From Pseudomonas fulva NBRC 16637 = DSM 17717 (GTDB taxonomy: Bacteria; Pseudomonadota; Gammaproteobacteria; Pseudomonadales; Pseudomonadaceae): a stretch of DNA of 64,000 nt. Shown in pieces: positions 36,871 to 45,533 of the stretch. The notes beneath the pieces are model-generated. The model saw nothing but the letters and a program-made list of their open reading frames with translations. It was not told the origin of the DNA and made no database searches. The position numbers and the translations under genes were made by a program. Numbering within the stretch: position 1 is the first letter of the stretch; each line of letters opens with the position of its first letter. The stretch spans positions 1-64,000 of the forward strand of contig NZ_BBIQ01000021.1 of assembly GCF_000730565.1 (NCBI RefSeq), in the 5' to 3' direction.

Positions 36871-38535
36871 CTACATGTTCGGGTAGTTGGGCCCGCCAGC
36901 GCCTTCAGGCGTGACCCAAGTGATGTTCTGGGCCGGGTCCTTGATGTCGCACGTCTTGCAGTGCACGCAGTTCTGCGCGTTGATCTGGAAGCGCTTGCTG
37001 CCATCTTCCTGGGTGACCACTTCGTAGACGCCTGCCGGGCAATAGCGCTGGGCAGGTTCGTCATAAAGCGGCAGGTTGCTGGCGATCGGAATGTTCGGAT
37101 CGGCTAGCTTCAGGTGGCAGGGTTGCTCTTCTTCATGGTTGGTGCTGGACAAGAAGACCGAGCTGAGCTTGTCGAAGCTGAGCTTGCCGTCGGGCTTGGG
37201 GTACTCGATTTTTTGCGAGTCCGCGGCCAGCTTCAGGCAGGCATAGTCGGGCTTGGTGTCGCGCAGCGTGAAGGGCAGCTTGCCGGCGAACCAGTTCTGG
37301 TCGATGTAGTTGAACGCAGCACCGAGCAACGGGCCGAACTTGTGCATGGCCGGGCCGAAGTTGCGGCTGGCGAACAGCTCCTCATGCAGCCAGCTGGCCT
37401 TGAAGGCACTGACATAGCTGTCGAGCTGGTCACCGCCCTCACTGCCGGCGATCAGGGCGTCAGCGACGGCCTCTGCGGCGAGCATGCCCGACTTCATGGC
37501 CGTATGGCTGCCCTTGATCTTGGCCACGTTCATGGTACCCAGGTCGCAACCGATCAGGGCGCCACCCTTGAACACCATCTTGGGCAGCGAGTTGATGCCG
37601 CCCTTGGCCAGGGCGCGGGCACCGTAGCTGATGCGTTTGCCGCCTTCGAGGTACTGGCTGATCACCGGGTGGTGTTTCAGGCGCTGGAACTCGTCGAAGG
37701 GCGACAGGTAGGGGTTGGCGTAGGACAGGTCGACGATCAGCCCGACCACCACCTGGTTGTTCTCCAAGTGGTAAAGGAACGAGCCACCGGTGTTGTCTTT
37801 GGCCATGACGTCCAGCGGCCAGCCGGCGGTGTGCACCACCAAGCCTTGCTGGTGCTTGGCTGGGTCGATTTCCCACAGCTCCTTGAGCCCGATGCCGTAG
37901 TGCTGGACATCCGAATCGCTATCAAGCTTGAAGCGCTTGATCAGTTGCTTGCCGATATGGCCACGGCAGCCTTCGGCGAACAAGGTGTATTTGGCGCGCA
38001 GTTCCATGCCCGGCGTGTACAAACCGTCCTTGGGCTGGCCTTCGCGATCGACACCCAAGTCGCCTGTGACGATGCCGCGTACGACGCCGTCCTTGTCGAA
38101 CAGCGCTTCCTGGGCTGCGAAGCCTGGGTAGATCTCGACACCCAGGTTCTCGGCCTGCTGGGCCAGCCAGCGGCACAGGTTGCCCAGCGAGATGATGTAG
38201 TTGCCCTGGTTGTGCATGGTCTTGGGCACGAACAGGTCAGGCACCTTGGTGGCGCTGCCGGCATCCTTGAGCACGTAGATGTCGTCACGCTTGACCTCAG
38301 TGTTCAGCGGCGCGCCCAGCGCCTTCCAGTCCGGGAACAGCTCGTTCAGGGCGCGTGGCTCGAACACGGCGCCGGAGAGAATATGGGCACCGACTTCGGA
38401 GCCTTTTTCCACCACGCAGACGCTGATTTCGCTACCGGCTTCGGCGGCCTTCTGCTTCAGGCGGCAGGCGGCGGACAGACCCGCCGGGCCGGCGCCGACG
38501 ATGACCACGTCGAATTCCATGTATTCGCGTTCCAC
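36871..38535 (-). CDS. etfD: Electron transfer flavoprotein-ubiquinone oxidoreductase
   Basis: This 554-residue ETF-QO passes electrons from reduced ETF to the quinone pool. It has an N-terminal FAD motif (VVIVGAGPAGLSAACRL), the membrane-associated central region, and a C-terminal 4Fe-4S ferredoxin part (NCVHCKTCDIKDPAQNI) after CPAGVYE. I chose GTG 38535 as the start because taggagag sits at ideal distance; two upstream ATGs in the same frame lie in or before that ribosome site. The gene is divergent from etfBA, with a PsrA-type operator between, which fits fatty-acid beta-oxidation control. Confidence 0.95.
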   Translation of the reverse strand: MEREYMEFDVVIVGAGPAGLSAACRLKQKAAEAGSEISVCVVEKGSEVGAHILSGAVFEPRALNELFPDWKALGAPLNTEVKRDDIYVLKDAGSATKVPDLFVPKTMHNQGNYIISLGNLCRWLAQQAENLGVEIYPGFAAQEALFDKDGVVRGIVTGDLGVDREGQPKDGLYTPGMELRAKYTLFAEGCRGHIGKQLIKRFKLDSDSDVQHYGIGLKELWEIDPAKHQQGLVVHTAGWPLDVMAKDNTGGSFLYHLENNQVVVGLIVDLSYANPYLSPFDEFQRLKHHPVISQYLEGGKRISYGARALAKGGINSLPKMVFKGGALIGCDLGTMNVAKIKGSHTAMKSGMLAAEAVADALIAGSEGGDQLDSYVSAFKASWLHEELFASRNFGPAMHKFGPLLGAAFNYIDQNWFAGKLPFTLRDTKPDYACLKLAADSQKIEYPKPDGKLSFDKLSSVFLSSTNHEEEQPCHLKLADPNIPIASNLPLYDEPAQRYCPAGVYEVVTQEDGSKRFQINAQNCVHCKTCDIKDPAQNITWVTPEGAGGPNYPNM

Positions 38536-38668
38536 AGGTTCTCTCCTACTCATCAAGGCTCATAGCTGTTGCTTTGTCTTATGGGTGCGCGGGCATTCGC
38601 AGCGGTGGCGAGGCCACCAGGTTGTAGCTGGGCAAATGACGAACTACACCGTTTTGTCTTAGACGCGC

Positions 38669-38697
38669 ATTATATCTACACCACTTGACCGGTCCAA
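38669..38697 (-). promoter_or_regulatory. Sigma70 promoter of etfD
   Basis: On the minus strand TTGGAC, 17 bases, TATAAT (plus-strand GTCCAA at 38692-38697 and ATTATA at 38669-38674). The expected transcript start is near 38662, leaving about 127 nt of leader before the GTG. Confidence 0.75.
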
Positions 38698-38699
38698 TA

Positions 38700-38713
38700 C
38701 AAACGTTTGTTTG
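38700..38713. promoter_or_regulatory. PsrA-type operator between etfD and etfBA
   Basis: CAAACGTTTGTTTG fits the PsrA consensus (G/C)AAAC-N4-GTTT(G/C) exactly. It lies 2 bp upstream of the etfD -35 element. PsrA is the TetR-family fatty-acid-responsive regulator of beta-oxidation genes in pseudomonads, and ETF genes are expected members of that regulon. Confidence 0.7.
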
Positions 38714-39110
38714 AATTTGCCGCAGCCCAGTAAAATCAAAGGTACGCGGCTGGAAGGTGACCGATTTGCCGTATTGACCGGATGGGGTGATACGGTCAAG
38801 ATACGAGCGGTTTTACGTTCGCCGTAGGCATGCAGCCGGGCGCAGGTACACCTCTAAAGACCAGGTGTGGAGCAGGGTTTTCAAGCGTTCAAGCGGTTTG
38901 TAGTGAAGTCTACACGCCACGACAGCAAATGGCCCGCGTGCATTTTTGCCCCAGGCATGTGCACAGGACTGATGGGTCGGGGCGCGCTTGGTTGCGGTCA
39001 CCATGAAAACTTCGTCTGCGGCTCGTTTCCAGAGGTGCCCTTGTACCCACGCGTATCGCAGGGCCTAGTCCCAGGCGACTATCTATTCACCGGAGAGTAA
39101 CGAGGAATCC
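38714..39110. other. Intergenic region upstream of etfBA with a long inverted repeat
   Basis: This is a non-coding stretch. An inverted repeat with arms TTGACCG (38774-38780) and CGGTCAA (38793-38799) can be extended outward with a 2-nt bulge, and a related sequence ttgaccggtccaa lies at 38685-38697. The etfBA promoter is probably here, but I see no clear -35/-10 pair. Short ORFs on both strands have no protein-like features. Confidence 0.5.
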
Positions 39111-39860
39111 ATGAAGGTTCTTGTAGCTGTCAAACGAGTGGTCGACTACAACGTCAAGGTTCGCGTCAAGGCGGACAACTCCGGCGTCGACCTTGCTAAC
39201 GTCAAGATGTCCATGAACCCCTTCTGCGAAATTGCCGTGGAAGAGGCCGTTCGCCTAAAGGAAAAAGGCGTTGCGACCGAGATCGTGGTCGTATCCGTCG
39301 GCCCGACTACCGCCCAGGAGCAGTTGCGTACCGCCCTGGCGCTGGGTGCCGACCGCGCCATCCTGGTCGAAGCAGCCGACGAGCTGAACTCCCTGGCAGT
39401 GGCCAAGGCGCTCAAGGCCGTGGTCGACAAGGAGCAGCCGCAGCTGGTCATTCTCGGCAAGCAGGCCATCGACAGTGACAACAACCAGACCGGCCAGATG
39501 CTCGCCGCACTGACCGGTTACGCCCAGGGCACCTTCGCGTCCAAGGTCGAAGTCGCTGGCGACAAGCTCAACGTCACCCGTGAAATCGACGGCGGCCTGC
39601 AAACCGTCGCGCTCAACCTGCCGGCCATCGTCACCACCGACCTGCGCCTGAACGAGCCGCGCTACGCGTCGTTGCCCAACATCATGAAGGCCAAGAAGAA
39701 GCCGCTCGAGACCCTGACGCCAGATGCGCTGGGCGTTTCCCTGGTCTCTACCAACAAGACCCTGAAAGTCGAAGCACCCGCTGCCCGTGGCGCTGGCATC
39801 AAGGTCAAATCGGTGGCCGAACTGGTCGAGAAGCTGAAGAACGAAGCGAAGGTAATCTAA
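39111..39860 (+). CDS. etfB: Electron transfer flavoprotein beta subunit
   Basis: This 249-residue protein starts MKVLVAVKRVVDYNVKVRVK, the usual EtfB N-terminus, and carries the AMP-binding-type segment and the signature ending KKPLETLTPDALG. It pairs with EtfA to form the soluble FAD carrier that collects electrons from acyl-CoA and other dehydrogenases. The start is supported by gagga upstream. The stop abuts the etfA ATG, so the two subunits are translationally linked. Confidence 0.97.
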   Translation: MKVLVAVKRVVDYNVKVRVKADNSGVDLANVKMSMNPFCEIAVEEAVRLKEKGVATEIVVVSVGPTTAQEQLRTALALGADRAILVEAADELNSLAVAKALKAVVDKEQPQLVILGKQAIDSDNNQTGQMLAALTGYAQGTFASKVEVAGDKLNVTREIDGGLQTVALNLPAIVTTDLRLNEPRYASLPNIMKAKKKPLETLTPDALGVSLVSTNKTLKVEAPAARGAGIKVKSVAELVEKLKNEAKVI

Positions 39861-40790
39861 ATGACTATCCTGGTTGTCGCTGAATACGAGAACGGTGCCG
39901 TAGCACCGTCCACCCTCAATACCGTTGCTGCCGCCGCCAAGATCGGTGGTGACGTGCACGTACTGGTCGCCGGTCAGAACGTAGGTGCCATTGGCGAATC
40001 CGCCGCCAAGATCGCTGGCGTGGCCAAGGTGCTGGTCGCCGATAATGCCGCCTACGCCCATGCGCTGCCCGAAAACGTTGCGCCGTTGATCGTCGAGCTT
40101 GCCCAGGGCTACAGCCACGTGCTGGCCCCGGCCACTACCAATGGCAAGAACACCCTGCCGCGCGTTGCAGCGCTGCTGGACGTCGATCAGATCTCCGAAA
40201 TCATCTCGGTCGAATCTGCCGACACCTTCAAGCGCCCGATCTACGCGGGTAACGCCATCGCTACCGTGCAATCGAGCGCCAGCGTGAAGGTCATCACCGT
40301 GCGCACCACCGGCTTCGATGCCGTGGCCGCCGAAGGTGGCACCGCCGCTGTCGAGGCGGTGGGTGCTGCCCACGATGCTGGCATTTCGGCGTTCGTTTCC
40401 GAAGAGCTGGCCAAGTCCGATCGTCCTGAGCTGACCGCTGCCAAAATCGTCGTTTCCGGCGGTCGCGGCATGGGTAACGGCGATAACTTCAGCCACCTGT
40501 ATAGCTTGGCCGACAAGCTTGGCGCCGCTGTTGGCGCATCCCGTGCGGCCGTCGATGCGGGCTTTGTGCCCAACGACATGCAGGTCGGCCAGACCGGCAA
40601 GATCGTCGCTCCGCAGTTGTACATCGCCGTGGGTATCTCGGGCGCCATCCAGCACCTGGCCGGGATGAAGGATTCCAAGGTGATCGTGGCGATCAACAAG
40701 GACGAAGAGGCACCGATTTTCCAGGTGGCCGACTACGGCCTGGTTGCCGACCTGTTCGAAGCCGTGCCGGAGCTGGAAAAGCTGGTCTGA
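39861..40790 (+). CDS. etfA: Electron transfer flavoprotein alpha subunit
   Basis: This 309-residue FAD-binding subunit has the family signature in its C-terminal half: VVSGGRGMGNGDNF, then GAAVGASRAAVDAGFVPNDMQVGQTG and the IAVGISGAIQHLAGMKDS motif that holds FAD. It starts directly after the etfB stop. The operon ends in a strong terminator at 40814-40846. Confidence 0.97.
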   Translation: MTILVVAEYENGAVAPSTLNTVAAAAKIGGDVHVLVAGQNVGAIGESAAKIAGVAKVLVADNAAYAHALPENVAPLIVELAQGYSHVLAPATTNGKNTLPRVAALLDVDQISEIISVESADTFKRPIYAGNAIATVQSSASVKVITVRTTGFDAVAAEGGTAAVEAVGAAHDAGISAFVSEELAKSDRPELTAAKIVVSGGRGMGNGDNFSHLYSLADKLGAAVGASRAAVDAGFVPNDMQVGQTGKIVAPQLYIAVGISGAIQHLAGMKDSKVIVAINKDEEAPIFQVADYGLVADLFEAVPELEKLV

Positions 40791-40813
40791 TCCGCTGGCT
40801 TCACTTATAAAGA

Positions 40814-40846
40814 ACCCGGCCCTCTCGTTGAGGGCCGGGTTTTTTT
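40814..40846 (+). terminator. Rho-independent terminator of etfBA
   Basis: Arms acccggccctc and gagggccgggt, loop tcgtt, followed by a run of seven T. Confidence 0.93.
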
Positions 40847-40864
40847 ATGGTCGAGGAGTGTGGG

Positions 40865-41686
40865 ATGAGGTTGCGTGCAATGGGCAGGGTGCTGGCCTGC
40901 ATGACAGTTCTGGTATCGCCGCTGGCGATGGCGGCAGGCAAGTGCGAACGCCTGGTGGCCACCGGCAGCCCCGACGCGCCGCCTTACTCGTGGCAGGACC
41001 CCAAAGACCCCAAGCACTTGATTGGCGCCAACGTCGACCTGCTACGCCACGTGGCGAGCGAGCTGGGAATCAAGGTGGAAGTGCTCAACGCGGGTAGGCG
41101 CGACCAGGCCCTTGAGGAAGTGCGCAGCGGTCGCATGGACCTGCTGCTCGATGCGCCGCTGCAAGTGGAGCAATTGACGTCACTGGACTACATCCACCCG
41201 CCGCTGCAGCTCAACGAGTACCTGGTATGGACGCGGCACGATGCCGAGTTGACCTTCGATGGCCCAGCTGACCTTGCGCGTTATCGGGGCAGTCTGTCGG
41301 AACGGGCGCGGTTGACCCCTGCCTTTACCGCGTTCGCCAAAGACCAGTTGAAACCGGTGATGGCGCAGAACCTGACCCAGGCCTTTCAAAAGTTGGTACT
41401 CGGCCAGGTGGACTATGTGCTGGCCGGTCGCTATTCGGGCATGGCCATGGTCCAGAGCCTGGGCATGAACGATGCCCTGATTGCCCGCGGCCTACCCGTG
41501 GACCGACCTGGGCTGTACTTGGCGCTGTCCCATGACTCGGCGTGCAATGACAGTTGGCTGCGTGGGCATTTGGCGAAAAAGCTGACAGAATTGCCCATCT
41601 CCGGTACGTCCGATGCTGTGCTGCAGGCCAATCTCGAGCGCTGGAAGGCTCAATTGCAGGTGCAGGGCGACGCCCCCAAACACTAG
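40865..41686 (+). CDS. Periplasmic solute-binding protein family 3 (SBP_bac_3-like)
   Basis: This 273-residue exported protein has a signal peptide (LACMTVLVSPLAMAAG). The mature part opens with CERLVATGSPDAPPYSW and follows the amino-acid-binding fold (VDLLRHVASELGIKVEV, MDLLLDAPL, LVLGQVDYVLAGRYSGMAM). I used ATG 40865; an ATG at 40847 sits inside the terminator tail. No ABC permease gene is nearby. Instead it is 9 nt ahead of a lipoprotein gene and an OmpA-like gene on the same strand, so it probably works in sensing or envelope function rather than classic import. The ligand is unknown. Confidence 0.82.
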   Translation: MRLRAMGRVLACMTVLVSPLAMAAGKCERLVATGSPDAPPYSWQDPKDPKHLIGANVDLLRHVASELGIKVEVLNAGRRDQALEEVRSGRMDLLLDAPLQVEQLTSLDYIHPPLQLNEYLVWTRHDAELTFDGPADLARYRGSLSERARLTPAFTAFAKDQLKPVMAQNLTQAFQKLVLGQVDYVLAGRYSGMAMVQSLGMNDALIARGLPVDRPGLYLALSHDSACNDSWLRGHLAKKLTELPISGTSDAVLQANLERWKAQLQVQGDAPKH

Positions 41687-41695
41687 GAAGATCGC

Positions 41696-42049
41696 GTGAA
41701 AACCCAACCTTTGATCCTTGCCATGGCCATGTTTGCCCTGGCTGGCTGCGCCAATGACCCTGCCCCGGATGAGCAGATGCGCCTTTCCGAGCAGGCCCTG
41801 GAACAAGCGAAAGCGGTTGGTGCTACCGACCAGGTCGAAGCGTTCAAGCTGGCCGAAGACAAACTGGGACGTGCTCGTACAAACATGCTCACACAAGACT
41901 TTCGCGACGCTCGCATGCGCGCCGAACAGGCTGAGCTCGATGCTCGGCTGGCCGAGGCCCAGGTGTTGAACCAAAAGAGTGATGAGCAGTTGCAATTGCT
42001 GCAATCGAGGATCAAGCGCTTGCGCAAGCAGCTGGAGGTGCAGCCATGA
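41696..42049 (+). CDS. DUF4398-type lipoprotein
   Basis: This 117-residue protein begins at GTG 41696 after aggaag. The N-terminus is a lipoprotein signal (LAMAMFALAGC), and the remainder is an Ala/Glu/Gln-rich helical, coiled-coil-like chain (SEQALEQAKAVGATDQVEAF, then DARMRAEQAELDARLAEAQVL), as in DUF4398 proteins. Its stop overlaps the start of the OmpA-like gene, so the two are translationally coupled and are likely to act together at the outer membrane or periplasm. The function is unknown. Confidence 0.85.
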   Translation: MKTQPLILAMAMFALAGCANDPAPDEQMRLSEQALEQAKAVGATDQVEAFKLAEDKLGRARTNMLTQDFRDARMRAEQAELDARLAEAQVLNQKSDEQLQLLQSRIKRLRKQLEVQP

Positions 42050-42858
42050 TGGCGCGTGGTTCTATCACGGCACTGACAGTGCTGGCCCTTGCAGCAGGGC
42101 TGACCGGTTGCGCCAGCCAGCGCAGCACGGCCGCGCTGGATCAAGCCGCTGCCAGCTTCCAGAAGGTCAAGGATGACTCGGATGTGCTGCGCAGCGCGCC
42201 GCGTGATGTGATTCGCGCCGGCGAGTCGCTGTCCCGTGCAGAGCGTTTGTCCAGCTACATGGGTACCGGTGCCGATGTACGCCATTACGCCTACCTCAGT
42301 CAACGCTACAGCGAAATCGCCAGTGAGCACGCCAAGCTTGCGCTGAATCAGGAGCGCCAGGCCAAGCTCGACCTGGAACGCCAACGGCTGCAACTGGCGC
42401 TGCGCGAGGCCAAGCTGGCCAGCGTGCAGCAGCAGGGCAAATGGGTCGAGTCGCAGATCGTCGCCCTGGCGTCTGAGCAGCCCGACCGTGGTCTGGTCAT
42501 GACGCTGGGTGATGTATTGTTCGATACCGGCAGCGCCGATCTCAAGAACTCGGCCAGCCGGACGGTGCTCAAGCTCGTGCAGTTCCTCCAGCTCAACCCC
42601 CGCCGGATAGTGCGCATCGAAGGCTATACCGACAGCACGGGGACGCCCGAAGAGAATCTCAAGCTGTCCCGCGACCGGGCGCAGGCCGTGGCCGATATGC
42701 TGGCCGACTTGGGCATCGATGAAAAGCGAATGCAGGTGGAGGGCTACGGTGACCAGTACCCGGTTGAAGTCAACGCCTCGGAGCGGGGCAGGGCGCAAAA
42801 TCGACGGGTCGAGATCGTGTTTTCCGACGACAAGGGCAAGCTTGCGCCGGCACGCTGA
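42046..42858 (+). CDS. DUF4398/OmpA-family outer-membrane lipoprotein
   Basis: This 270-residue protein has a lipobox (LAAGLTGC), a helical DUF4398-like N-terminal region (residues 25-140) and a C-terminal OmpA peptidoglycan-binding domain (about 155-260) with GDVLFDTGSADL, IEGYTDSTGTPEENLKLSRDRA and RGRAQNRRVEIVF. It likely tethers an envelope complex to peptidoglycan. Two start codons in tandem (ATGATG) overlap the stop of the preceding lipoprotein. Confidence 0.9.
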   Translation: MMARGSITALTVLALAAGLTGCASQRSTAALDQAAASFQKVKDDSDVLRSAPRDVIRAGESLSRAERLSSYMGTGADVRHYAYLSQRYSEIASEHAKLALNQERQAKLDLERQRLQLALREAKLASVQQQGKWVESQIVALASEQPDRGLVMTLGDVLFDTGSADLKNSASRTVLKLVQFLQLNPRRIVRIEGYTDSTGTPEENLKLSRDRAQAVADMLADLGIDEKRMQVEGYGDQYPVEVNASERGRAQNRRVEIVFSDDKGKLAPAR

Positions 42859-43150
42859 CGGCTGATAGCAGGCTCGGGCAGTGGCCCATGCTGGCCGTCG
42901 AAACGGGCGGTGCATGGCAGCTGCTGCCTCTGCGCCTGAGTGACTCATGGGCACTCGCCACCTGTTGGGTAGGTTCAAGATCAGCCTACCTGTGCACCGC
43001 ACGCACGCGGGCGCTGCAAATCGCTTCCAAGCAAGTGTACCGTTGACTATCCTGTCATCTGTCCCAGTACACTTTGCAACTGTTCCGGTATCCTGAGCCG
43101 CAGTGAGCGACACAAGAATAATGAGCCTGTCCGCGCGTCGAGATCCAGCC

Positions 43151-44593
43151 ATGACCAATCTGCTGTTGTACCAGCGTATCGCCCAGCAACTGGCCGAAGA
43201 CATCCGGCGCGGTGTCTACCAGCCCGGGGAACGGGTGCCTTCGGTGCGCAAGATGAGTGCGCAGCTCAATGTCAGCCATGCCACCGTCCTGCAAGCGTAT
43301 GCCAACCTGGAAGACCAGGGGTTGATTCGCGCGCGTCCCCAGTCTGGCTACTATGTGCACCAGACTCCGGCGCTCACGGCGCCCACGCCGGACATCGCGC
43401 GCGTGGAGCGTCCCGGTCTGGTGACCCGGGCCAGCATCATCCAGCAGGTACTGACCGAAGCGCGCCGCGATGGCGTATTCGCCTTCGGCGCGGCCGTACC
43501 GCACGTCGACTATCTGCCGGTGCGTGCCCTGCACCAGCAACTGGCCAAAGTGACGCGCTTTCACAGCCCGCGTGCTTTCAGCTACATGTTCAGCCCAGGC
43601 TTCGAACCTCTGCGTCGGCAGATCGCCATTCGCATGCGCGACGCTGGTGTGCTGGTCGACCCGCAGGAGGTAATCGTCACCCATGGCTGTGTCGATGCCT
43701 TGCAAATGTCGCTGCGCGTGCTCACCAAGCCCGGCGACCTGATTGCGGCCGAGTCGCCGACCTACTACGGTCTGTTGCAGCTGGCGGACTTGCTCGGATT
43801 GAAAGTGATCGAGATCCCCAGCGACCCCTCGACCGGCATCAGCCTCGAGGCCTTGCAACTGGCCGCCAATCAATGGTCCATCAAGGCATTGGTGTTGACC
43901 GCACGGTTGAGCAACCCGCTAGGGGGTACCATTCCCGAAGAGCGGCAAAAGCAGTTGCTGCGCCTGGCATCGGACTACGACATCCAGATCGTCGAAGATG
44001 ACATCTATGGCGAGTTGATGTTCGAGCAGGGCAAGACCAAGGCCTTGAAGGCCTTCGACCGGCTGGACAGGGTCATCTACTGCTCAAGCTTCTCCAAGAC
44101 GCTGTCGCCAGGCGTGCGTGTGGGTTGGATGATTGCAGGCCGTTACCAGGACGAGATCCAGCGCTTGCAGACCTTCACCACCCACTCGGCGTGCAGCGTG
44201 ACCCAGATGGCGGTGGCGGCATACCTGGAAAACGGGGGTTATGATCGCCACCTTCGCTTCATTCGCCAGGAATACCGCAAGAACCTCAGCGCTTATCAGT
44301 TGGCCGTGCAGCAGCACTTTCCAGAGGGCACTCAGATGACTCGCCCAACGGGCGGCTTCATTCTCTGGGTGAGCTTGCCTGGCCGGGTCAATACCCAGGA
44401 GCTGCACGTGCGAGCGCTCGAACAGGGGATCAGCATCGCGCCGGGGCTGATTTTCAGCAATACCGAACAGTTCAACCACTGTATCCGCCTGAACTGCGGG
44501 ATTCCATGGAACAAGGAGGCCGAGCGCGCAGTCATCACCTTGGGACTACTGGCACAACAATTGTGCAGGGAGCCTGCCATCCCACTTTTGTGA
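43151..44593 (+). CDS. MocR-type GntR regulator with aminotransferase domain
   Basis: This 480-residue protein has an N-terminal GntR winged helix (LAEDIRRGVYQPGERVPSVRKMSAQLNVSHATVLQAYANLEDQGL) linked to a fold-type I PLP domain. The PLP lysine is in CSSFSKTLSPGVRVGW. Such MocR regulators sense PLP or amino-acid-derived ligands. ATG 43151 (MTNLLLYQRIA) was preferred; upstream in-frame ATG 43121 and GTG 43103 add residues outside the conserved domain. No divergent partner gene is adjacent, so the target is not evident. Confidence 0.9.
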   Translation: MTNLLLYQRIAQQLAEDIRRGVYQPGERVPSVRKMSAQLNVSHATVLQAYANLEDQGLIRARPQSGYYVHQTPALTAPTPDIARVERPGLVTRASIIQQVLTEARRDGVFAFGAAVPHVDYLPVRALHQQLAKVTRFHSPRAFSYMFSPGFEPLRRQIAIRMRDAGVLVDPQEVIVTHGCVDALQMSLRVLTKPGDLIAAESPTYYGLLQLADLLGLKVIEIPSDPSTGISLEALQLAANQWSIKALVLTARLSNPLGGTIPEERQKQLLRLASDYDIQIVEDDIYGELMFEQGKTKALKAFDRLDRVIYCSSFSKTLSPGVRVGWMIAGRYQDEIQRLQTFTTHSACSVTQMAVAAYLENGGYDRHLRFIRQEYRKNLSAYQLAVQQHFPEGTQMTRPTGGFILWVSLPGRVNTQELHVRALEQGISIAPGLIFSNTEQFNHCIRLNCGIPWNKEAERAVITLGLLAQQLCREPAIPLL

Positions 44594-44657
44594 GGCTTGC
44601 CAGGCGGCTGCGGAACAGGGAGCATACGCATTTTCCATGGGGTTCTGTCCATTTGCC

Positions 44658-45122
44658 ATGAACGCACTGCGCCGGTATCTGTTGGTCTTGTGTCTGCTGC
44701 CTGTGGCTTTGCCGGGCAGCCCAGCTCAGGCTGCCCAGCCAGCAAGCCAGGCACAGTCCGCTTCAGGTAAAGCGCAAGTCAAGCCGAAGGCACAGCAAAG
44801 TGCTCGCAAGGCAGCCAGCAAGCGTGCCAAGTCGACGCACAAAAAGGTCAGCAAGCAAGTGGCCAAGCCGTTGCCGAAAACCAACCTCGACCTGAGCTTG
44901 CCCACCGAGCTGGTCGATAACCTGCAGCCGAACGTTGGTGAACCCTCGCCCATCAGGAAGCGCAAACCGTTGCTACCGCCGCTGTTCGTCGAAAAGTCCG
45001 AAGCCGACAGCCCGTTTCAACTCAATGGCCGCTTGATCAGCAACGAAATGCAACTGCAGCTTCGCAATGACAGCCGCCGGGATGTCGAAGGCGCCGCCAT
45101 CGATTTCGAGTACCGTCAGTAG
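44658..45122 (+). CDS. Small secreted hypothetical protein, Lys/Ala-rich
   Basis: This 154-residue protein starts at ATG 44658 (MNALRRYLLVLCLLPVALPG) with a signal peptide ending near AQA. A strongly basic, low-complexity segment (about residues 30-75: many Lys, Ala, Gln, Ser) is followed by a conserved-looking end (PFQLNGRLISNEMQLQLRN, then FEYRQ). The family is not recognised. It would be periplasmic, and its basic stretch could bind nucleic acid, heparin-like polymers or the cell wall. Confidence 0.75.
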   Translation: MNALRRYLLVLCLLPVALPGSPAQAAQPASQAQSASGKAQVKPKAQQSARKAASKRAKSTHKKVSKQVAKPLPKTNLDLSLPTELVDNLQPNVGEPSPIRKRKPLLPPLFVEKSEADSPFQLNGRLISNEMQLQLRNDSRRDVEGAAIDFEYRQ

Positions 45123-45129
45123 ATGGGAG

Positions 45130-45145
45130 CTGACCGGCCGGTCAG
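45130..45145. promoter_or_regulatory. 16-bp perfect palindrome upstream of ykgJ-like gene
   Basis: CTGACCGGCCGGTCAG is perfectly symmetric and lies 7 bp after the preceding stop and 25 bp before a PsrA-like box. It may be an operator for a dimeric repressor or a short hairpin; there is no T-tract. Confidence 0.4.
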
Positions 45146-45170
45146 TGGATTTTCATCAGGGCGGCAATTT

Positions 45171-45184
45171 CAAACGTCTGTTTG
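45171..45184. promoter_or_regulatory. PsrA-like operator upstream of the YkgJ/START gene pair
   Basis: CAAACGTCTGTTTG matches (G/C)AAAC-N4-GTTT(G/C), the same form as the etf operator at 38700-38713; the two differ at one base, in the spacer. Confidence 0.55.
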
Positions 45185-45248
45185 AGCGGTTACTATCCGT
45201 GTGTGCCGCCCTATCCCGTACTCTGGAGTCCTGATTCACTTGAATGCC

Positions 45249-45503
45249 ATGAAATGCCGCGAAGGCTGCGGCGCCTGTTGCATCGCGCCATCCATTACTT
45301 CAGCCATGCCGCTGATGCCCGAGGGCAAGCCGGCAGGTGTGAGGTGCCTGCACCTGACGCCTGCGAATCTGTGCGACCTGTTCGGCAAACCCGAGCGGCC
45401 GGCGGTCTGTGGTGGGTTCAAGGCCGATCCCGAGGTGTGCGGTGCTGACAATGAAGAGGCGATCAGGATTCTTGGCTGGTGGGAGCGGGTAACGGCGGCG
45501 TGA
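45249..45503 (+). CDS. YkgJ-family cysteine-cluster protein
   Basis: This 84-residue protein starts at ATG 45249 and opens MKCREGCGACCIAPS, the CxxxCxxCC cluster of the YkgJ/UPF0153 family, which is thought to bind zinc or iron-sulfur. Further conserved Cys are in GVRCLHL, ANLCDLFG and RPAVCGGFK. An in-frame TTG at 45240 has a better-spaced ggag and could be the real start. It lies 30 bp upstream of the START-domain gene on the same strand. Confidence 0.85.
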   Translation: MKCREGCGACCIAPSITSAMPLMPEGKPAGVRCLHLTPANLCDLFGKPERPAVCGGFKADPEVCGADNEEAIRILGWWERVTAA

Positions 45504-45533
45504 CAGGCTGGATCTTCGACAACAAGGATAAAC

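Noticed and set aside
37114..38565. 483-residue plus-strand ORF antisense to etfD
   Set aside because: Same GC-bias effect; the minus strand encodes ETF-QO with FAD and Fe-S motifs.
38813..39100. Short ORFs on both strands between etfD and etfBA
   Set aside because: They lie in a regulatory gap, and their translations are Arg/Cys-rich and without pattern.
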